Positions 6,215 to 8,955 of a stretch of DNA of 8,955 nt are shown one piece after another. The stretch is from JACQID01 sp035289125 (GTDB taxonomy: Archaea; Aenigmatarchaeota; Aenigmatarchaeia; GW2011-AR5). The stretch covers positions 1 to 8,955 of the forward strand of contig DATDXW010000062.1 of the NCBI GenBank assembly GCA_035289125.1, written 5' to 3'. Position numbers and translations under genes: made by a program. Positions within the stretch are counted from its first letter, which is position 1. Every line of letters begins with the position of its first letter. Below the pieces are notes generated by a model that searched no databases, was not told the origin of the DNA, and worked only from the letters and a program-made list of their open reading frames with translations.

Positions 6215-6900
6215 ACTTTCCATTCCGCCTTGCCCTTGCTCCAAAGATCGTTAAGCATTATATTGTCCTGGTGAGTATTCATGCTTGCCCAGAAGCCGTC
6301 GTGCCTGAAGGCATAAAGCCTGCCCATGGCGGCTATTCTTGGAAGAATGTCTTTTTCCAAGTCTTCTCCGTCTTTCATCATGTCAAGCACAGACTTGTCC
6401 ACTACAAAGAACCCGCCGTTGATGTAATGGTCAAGCACGGGCTTTTCCTTGAAATCAGTTATTTTTCCGGTGCTGTCTATTTTTATTATGCCGTAAGGTG
6501 ACACGAGCCTCACTGCCGTTACAGTCACCAACGCATTATTTTTTTTATGGAATGCATAAAGGTCTTGCACGTTCACCGTAGAGAGGTCGTCTCCGTAAGC
6601 CAGAAAGAAAACGTCTCGTTTGATGAATTGCGCGACTTTTTTCAGCCTTCCGGCTTTTGACGTTTCTTCCCCTGTATCCACGAGTTTTATGTCCCATTTG
6701 CTGTTCCTAAAATAATCCTCTACGGCATCCTTTCTATAGCCGAGGCAGGCAATGAATTCGTTGTGGCCAAAATGCGAGAAATATTTCATCAGGTGCTCCA
6801 TGATAGGCATCTCGCCGACGTTCATCATTGGCTTGGGCACATTCTCGGTGTGCGGCCGCATCCTCATGCCCTTGCCGCCGCACAGCATAACGACTTCCAT
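6202..6900 (-). CDS. rfbF: Glucose-1-phosphate cytidylyltransferase-like enzyme
   Basis: Probable enzyme making CDP-glucose from CTP and glucose-1-phosphate, first gene of the minus-strand operon. The 232-residue GT-A-like nucleotidyltransferase shows CGGKGMRMRP (7-16), the sugar-phosphate Lys in P22-K23-P24-M, HFGHNEFIACLGYRKDAVEDYF (43-64), LVDTGEETSKAGRLKKV (73-89), Y102-G-D104-D-L-S, TVTAVRLVSPYG (126-137), F150-K-E-K-P154, INGGFFV (160-166), GFWASMNTHQD (202-212) and LW-KG-A-WK-W at the end. The order DTG-T-GRLK, YGD-S, INGGFFV and GFW-M-T is specific to the RfbF group rather than RmlA or GalU. It is shorter than the usual length near 257 because the segment before LVDTG is compact, and the first loop reads GMRM instead of GTRL. 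The ATG at 6900 is about 25 nt from a TATA box and has no SD, so it is probably leaderless. Confidence 0.9.
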   Translation of the reverse strand: MEVVMLCGGKGMRMRPHTENVPKPMMNVGEMPIMEHLMKYFSHFGHNEFIACLGYRKDAVEDYFRNSKWDIKLVDTGEETSKAGRLKKVAQFIKRDVFFLAYGDDLSTVNVQDLYAFHKKNNALVTVTAVRLVSPYGIIKIDSTGKITDFKEKPVLDHYINGGFFVVDKSVLDMMKDGEDLEKDILPRIAAMGRLYAFRHDGFWASMNTHQDNIMLNDLWSKGKAEWKVWKA

Positions 6901-6920
6901 AAGTAAAGGTAATAATAAGC

Positions 6921-6935
6921 CTTTTATAGTTCTCC
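6921..6935 (-). promoter_or_regulatory. BRE/TATA promoter of the rfbF-rfbG operon
   Basis: The minus strand reads GGAGAA-CTATAAAAG, a strong archaeal TATA box with purine-rich bases before it. The box centre (about 6925) lies 25 nt upstream of the rfbF ATG at 6900. No other promoter-like element is seen between the four close-packed genes down to 3284, so this probably drives all of them. The box sits in one arm of an inverted repeat. Confidence 0.65.
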
Positions 6936-6973
6936 AAGGAAACAGGCAAGGTATTACTTCCTTGGGAACTATA
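6925..6973. repeat. 16-bp inverted repeat with one bulged base, containing the rfbF TATA region
   Basis: The arms are TATAGTTC-T-CCAAGGAA (6925-6941) and TTCCTTGGGAACTATA (6958-6973), fully complementary except for the extra T at 6933, with a 16-nt spacer. The left arm overlaps the rfbF TATA box. It may be a regulator binding site or, in read-through RNA from the unit to the right, a 3' hairpin. Structure is seen directly; function is inferred. Confidence 0.7.
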
Positions 6974-6977
6974 TGTG

Positions 6978-7013
6978 AACCCTGTAAATCATATCCGGAA
7001 TCTTTACAGGGTT
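6978..7013. repeat. Perfect 11-bp inverted repeat at the end of the GT4 gene
   Basis: AACCCTGTAAA (6978-6988) and TTTACAGGGTT (7003-7013) are perfect complements around a 14-nt spacer that itself contains the palindrome TCCGGA. The right arm includes the first two bases of the GT4 stop codon. No T-run follows on the minus strand, so a bacterial-type terminator is not supported; it could protect the 3' end of the RNA or bind a regulator. Confidence 0.65.
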
Positions 7014-8097
7014 AACTATAATGCCTAACGCGAAGAACAGAATCGTAGAGATTTTCAAGCCCGGCAGCCTGCGCCTGGTCGTTGAATTCTTTCATGATTT
7101 TCCGGTTTGCGGCCCGGCCGAAAGCCGTTCTTTTTTTGATGTCCCGCGCAAGCTCCTCCATCCGCCCGGCCAGTTTCGCCACGTCCTTTTCAGGAACGAG
7201 ATAGCCCGTCTTTCCATCAGTGATTATTTCTGGAATGTCACTGTGGAGCGTGGATATGCACGGCAGGGAAAGTGTTGATGCTTCCATGAGCGTAACAGGC
7301 GTGCCTTCCATGTCTCCGTCTGACGCGGTAATGCTGGGAAGCACAAAGATGTCCGCGGAAAGCATTTCGTTCCTAACAATGCCTCTGGGATCGGGCGAAG
7401 AAAAATTGTCTATGAATTTTATGTCAGGATGCCCGGCTGCCATGCTTTTCAGCCGGCCTGCCAGCGGACCGTTGCCAACCAGTCTTAGTTCGCATTTCAC
7501 GTTTTTTCTTACTTCAAGGAACGCCTTTATTGCGTATTCAAGGCCTTTCTTTTCCACGAACCTTGCAACTGCAAGGAAAATTATTTTGGCTTTCTTTTTC
7601 CTCTGAACGTATTTTTCATTTTTGACTCCGATATGATGAATCCTTATTTTTTCCTCAGGGCAACCGAGGGAAACAAGGCGTTCTTTCATCCGGCTGCCGA
7701 GCGCCAGAAAAAGCTCACCTTCGTTGAATAGTGCCCGGTACACATCAGGTTTTTTTCGCGGGAAACTGTAGCAGTCATATCCGTAGAATGACGTGACCAT
7801 GGGAATTCCCGCCCGCTTCTTCACGCCTAAAATGGCCCGGCCGGCTATTCCAAAATGAGAATGCAGAATTCCTATGTCTTCGCGTTGTATTGCGTTTTGC
7901 ATGGTTTTTGAAGTTCCGAAAAGTCTGAATGCAATTCTTTCGGCTGTATTGAGCGAATATACTTTCGCTTCAGGGGAGCATTGCGCAACTTCAGCAGCGA
8001 GAACAACGGGAGTGTATCGCTTCGCGTTTTTCACCTGCGAATATATGAAAGTCTCTGAAGGATTCAGCCACTTATACACGAAATGGCCGGCTTTCAA
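7012..8097 (-). CDS. GT4 glycosyltransferase (WcaL/AmsK-like), TTG start
   Basis: Retaining GT-B glycosyltransferase of the GT4 family, 361 residues, like exopolysaccharide enzymes of the WcaL/AmsK type. The N-terminus (W10-L-N-P-S-E-T-F-I18) matches the family's P-SETFI motif. ILHSHFG (77-83), SFYGYD (103-108), FLALGSRMKERL (130-141), LAVARFVEKKGLEYAI (175-190, Arg and Lys for donor phosphate), LRLVGNGPL (205-212), ADIFVLPS (248-255) and E264-GTPVTLM-E272 (E-X7-E) followed by STLHSDIPEII (282-292) complete the fold. The start is TTG: GGTGGT (8103-8108) lies 5 nt before it, family alignment places the initiator there, and no ATG occurs before about residue 66. The TTG overlaps the upstream stop as TTGA, suggesting coupled translation with the nucleotidyltransferase gene. 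Sugar specificity is unknown. Confidence 0.9.
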   Translation of the reverse strand: MKAGHFVYKWLNPSETFIYSQVKNAKRYTPVVLAAEVAQCSPEAKVYSLNTAERIAFRLFGTSKTMQNAIQREDIGILHSHFGIAGRAILGVKKRAGIPMVTSFYGYDCYSFPRKKPDVYRALFNEGELFLALGSRMKERLVSLGCPEEKIRIHHIGVKNEKYVQRKKKAKIIFLAVARFVEKKGLEYAIKAFLEVRKNVKCELRLVGNGPLAGRLKSMAAGHPDIKFIDNFSSPDPRGIVRNEMLSADIFVLPSITASDGDMEGTPVTLMEASTLSLPCISTLHSDIPEIITDGKTGYLVPEKDVAKLAGRMEELARDIKKRTAFGRAANRKIMKEFNDQAQAAGLENLYDSVLRVRHYS

Positions 8098-8921
8098 TTT
8101 TTACCACCGGCTTTTATATCGTTTGCAGGAGGCGCTATTATGGTGCCTTGCAGGGCAGTCTTTTCGGCTTTGATGTAGGATTCCATGTCGCCTATATCTA
8201 TCCAGAATGGAAGCTTGGTTACGAAGGCCGCGAGCTTCCTGCTTTTTACCAGAGCCGGAAACGCAGATCTTTCCACTTTCTCTTTGCCTTCAGGCAAAAC
8301 CCCGTAAACTTCCGAAAGTTCCAGAACGTAATATCCAGTATTTGCCAGATTGGAGCCGGACGAAGCGGGTTTTTCCACGAAGCTTTTTACAATGTCGCAT
8401 CCCGACATTTTTTCCACTTCCGCGATTCCGAATCTGGATACGTCCCCTTTCGGGACTTCAAAGAGCGCTACAGTGGCGGCTGTTCCAGTCTTCATTCTAC
8501 AGGCATCGTGGTATTTCAGCATACCGGCGATGTCTATCTCCGTCATGTTATCGCCGTATGCAACAACTATTTTTTGGCCGTGCAGGCGGGCTTTGTCTAT
8601 TATATGACGCAGGTCACCGCCTGTTTCCCTCTGGGGCGTCTTGATTATCTTTATAAGTCCCGCGAATTCCTTGATGTGCTTCACGTAGTTTTCTATGCTT
8701 TTCGCGTGGCTTGCCGATATGTTTTTTTCGTCGGCATCGTCTTCATCCGAGCCGTCAGAAATGCCCAGAAATATTTCGTCAATGCTGGCGCATTTCGACA
8801 GGTTTGTGACGGCCCAGTTCATCACAGGGACGCCTTTTACCGGTATGAGAGGCTTGGGTATGCCGTACGTAAGAGGCCTCAGCCTCGTGCCTTTTCCCGC
8901 AGCAAGTATTATTGCCTTCAT
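8094..8921 (-). CDS. Sugar-1-phosphate nucleotidyltransferase
   Basis: Cytosolic enzyme of the NTP_transferase family making an NDP-sugar from a sugar-1-phosphate and an NTP; 275 residues. Visible motifs are LAAGKGTRLRPLT (6-18), P22-K23-P24-L for the sugar phosphate, TGGDL (100-104), AYGDN (121-125, metal Asp124), F181-V-E-K-P185, NTGYYVL (194-200) and W240-I-D-I-G-D245. These fit the glucose-1-P thymidylyl/uridylyl or mannose-1-P guanylyl group; the base and sugar cannot be assigned. Residues about 52-80 form an unusual insertion with an acidic stretch (DGSDEDDADE at 56-65) and replace the usual short loop after strand 3. The start is the ATG at 8921, with GGTGAT (8925-8930) just before it; an in-frame TTG at 8945 gives a non-family extension. 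It overlaps the GT4 gene by 4 nt. Upstream sequence is cut off, so it may be internal to a longer operon. Confidence 0.9.
   Translation of the reverse strand: MKAIILAAGKGTRLRPLTYGIPKPLIPVKGVPVMNWAVTNLSKCASIDEIFLGISDGSDEDDADEKNISASHAKSIENYVKHIKEFAGLIKIIKTPQRETGGDLRHIIDKARLHGQKIVVAYGDNMTEIDIAGMLKYHDACRMKTGTAATVALFEVPKGDVSRFGIAEVEKMSGCDIVKSFVEKPASSGSNLANTGYYVLELSEVYGVLPEGKEKVERSAFPALVKSRKLAAFVTKLPFWIDIGDMESYIKAEKTALQGTIIAPPANDIKAGGKN
8103..8108 (-). promoter_or_regulatory. SD site deciding the TTG start at 8097
   Basis: GGTGGT on the minus strand, 5 nt before TTG, inside the last codons of the preceding gene. It is the main sequence evidence for the non-ATG start. Confidence 0.6.
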
Positions 8922-8924
8922 GAA

Positions 8925-8930
8925 ATCACC
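8925..8930 (-). promoter_or_regulatory. SD site of the nucleotidyltransferase gene
   Basis: GGTGAT on the minus strand, 3 nt before the ATG at 8921 (5 nt counted from GGTG). It is an extended match to the archaeal anti-SD AUCACC, and it decides against the TTG at 8945. Confidence 0.6.
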
Positions 8931-8955
8931 AGCAGATGCCCTCAAAGCCTTTTAC

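Noticed and set aside
6215..6244. TTG start for the rfbG-like gene
   Set aside because: No SD precedes it and the ten added residues are glycine/glutamate-rich and not family-like; ATG codons at 6223 and 6214 fit better.
7021..7278. Short plus-strand open frame after the direct AACTATA copy
   Set aside because: It is antisense to the GT4 gene's conserved C-terminal half, has no SD and has no recognizable protein features, despite the TATA-like AACTATA upstream.
8945..8955. GTAAAAGG at the right edge, sharing TAAAAGGCTT with the rfbF TATA region (6918-6927)
   Set aside because: It could be a TATA box for the nucleotidyltransferase, but a start 25 nt downstream would exclude that gene's clear SD, and the upstream half is outside the window.

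Overview
This window reads as part of an archaeal gene cluster for building and attaching surface sugars. The archaeal call is an inference from the sequence: first genes have a TATA-like box about 25 nt upstream of the start codon and no Shine-Dalgarno (SD) site, as in leaderless archaeal transcripts. Several downstream genes carry GGTG-type SD sites that fit the archaeal 16S tail. Arg AGG/AGA and Ile ATA codons are frequent. The lineage cannot be fixed from this sequence; a euryarchaeal or DPANN-type genome would fit.

Layout, left to right. (1) The 3' part of a NodU/CmcH-type sugar O-carbamoyltransferase (+), cut by the window edge. (2) Convergent with it, a CgeB/YkvP-like glycosyltransferase (-). 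(3) Divergent from that, a polytopic GT-C-like membrane protein (+); the two genes appear to share one palindromic TATA element. (4) A tightly packed minus-strand operon from 6900 down to 3284: glucose-1-phosphate cytidylyltransferase (rfbF type), CDP-glucose 4,6-dehydratase (rfbG type), an NAD-dependent epimerase/dehydratase of the extended SDR family, and a GT-B glycosyltransferase. (5) A 111-bp gap with two consecutive inverted repeats, one of which contains the rfbF TATA box. (6) A second minus-strand unit entering from the right edge: a sugar-1-phosphate nucleotidyltransferase and a GT4 glycosyltransferase that starts at TTG.

Together the genes can make an activated deoxysugar (glucose-1-P to CDP-glucose to CDP-4-keto-6-deoxyglucose to a product of the third SDR). 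They also supply a second NDP-sugar, transfer sugars with three cytosolic GT-B enzymes, possibly add one from a lipid carrier on the outer face with the GT-C protein, and decorate the glycan with carbamoyl groups. The final sugar and acceptor (S-layer N-glycan, glycolipid or exopolysaccharide) are not visible. No RNA gene, CRISPR array, transposase or integrase was seen, and every gene fully inside the window is intact.
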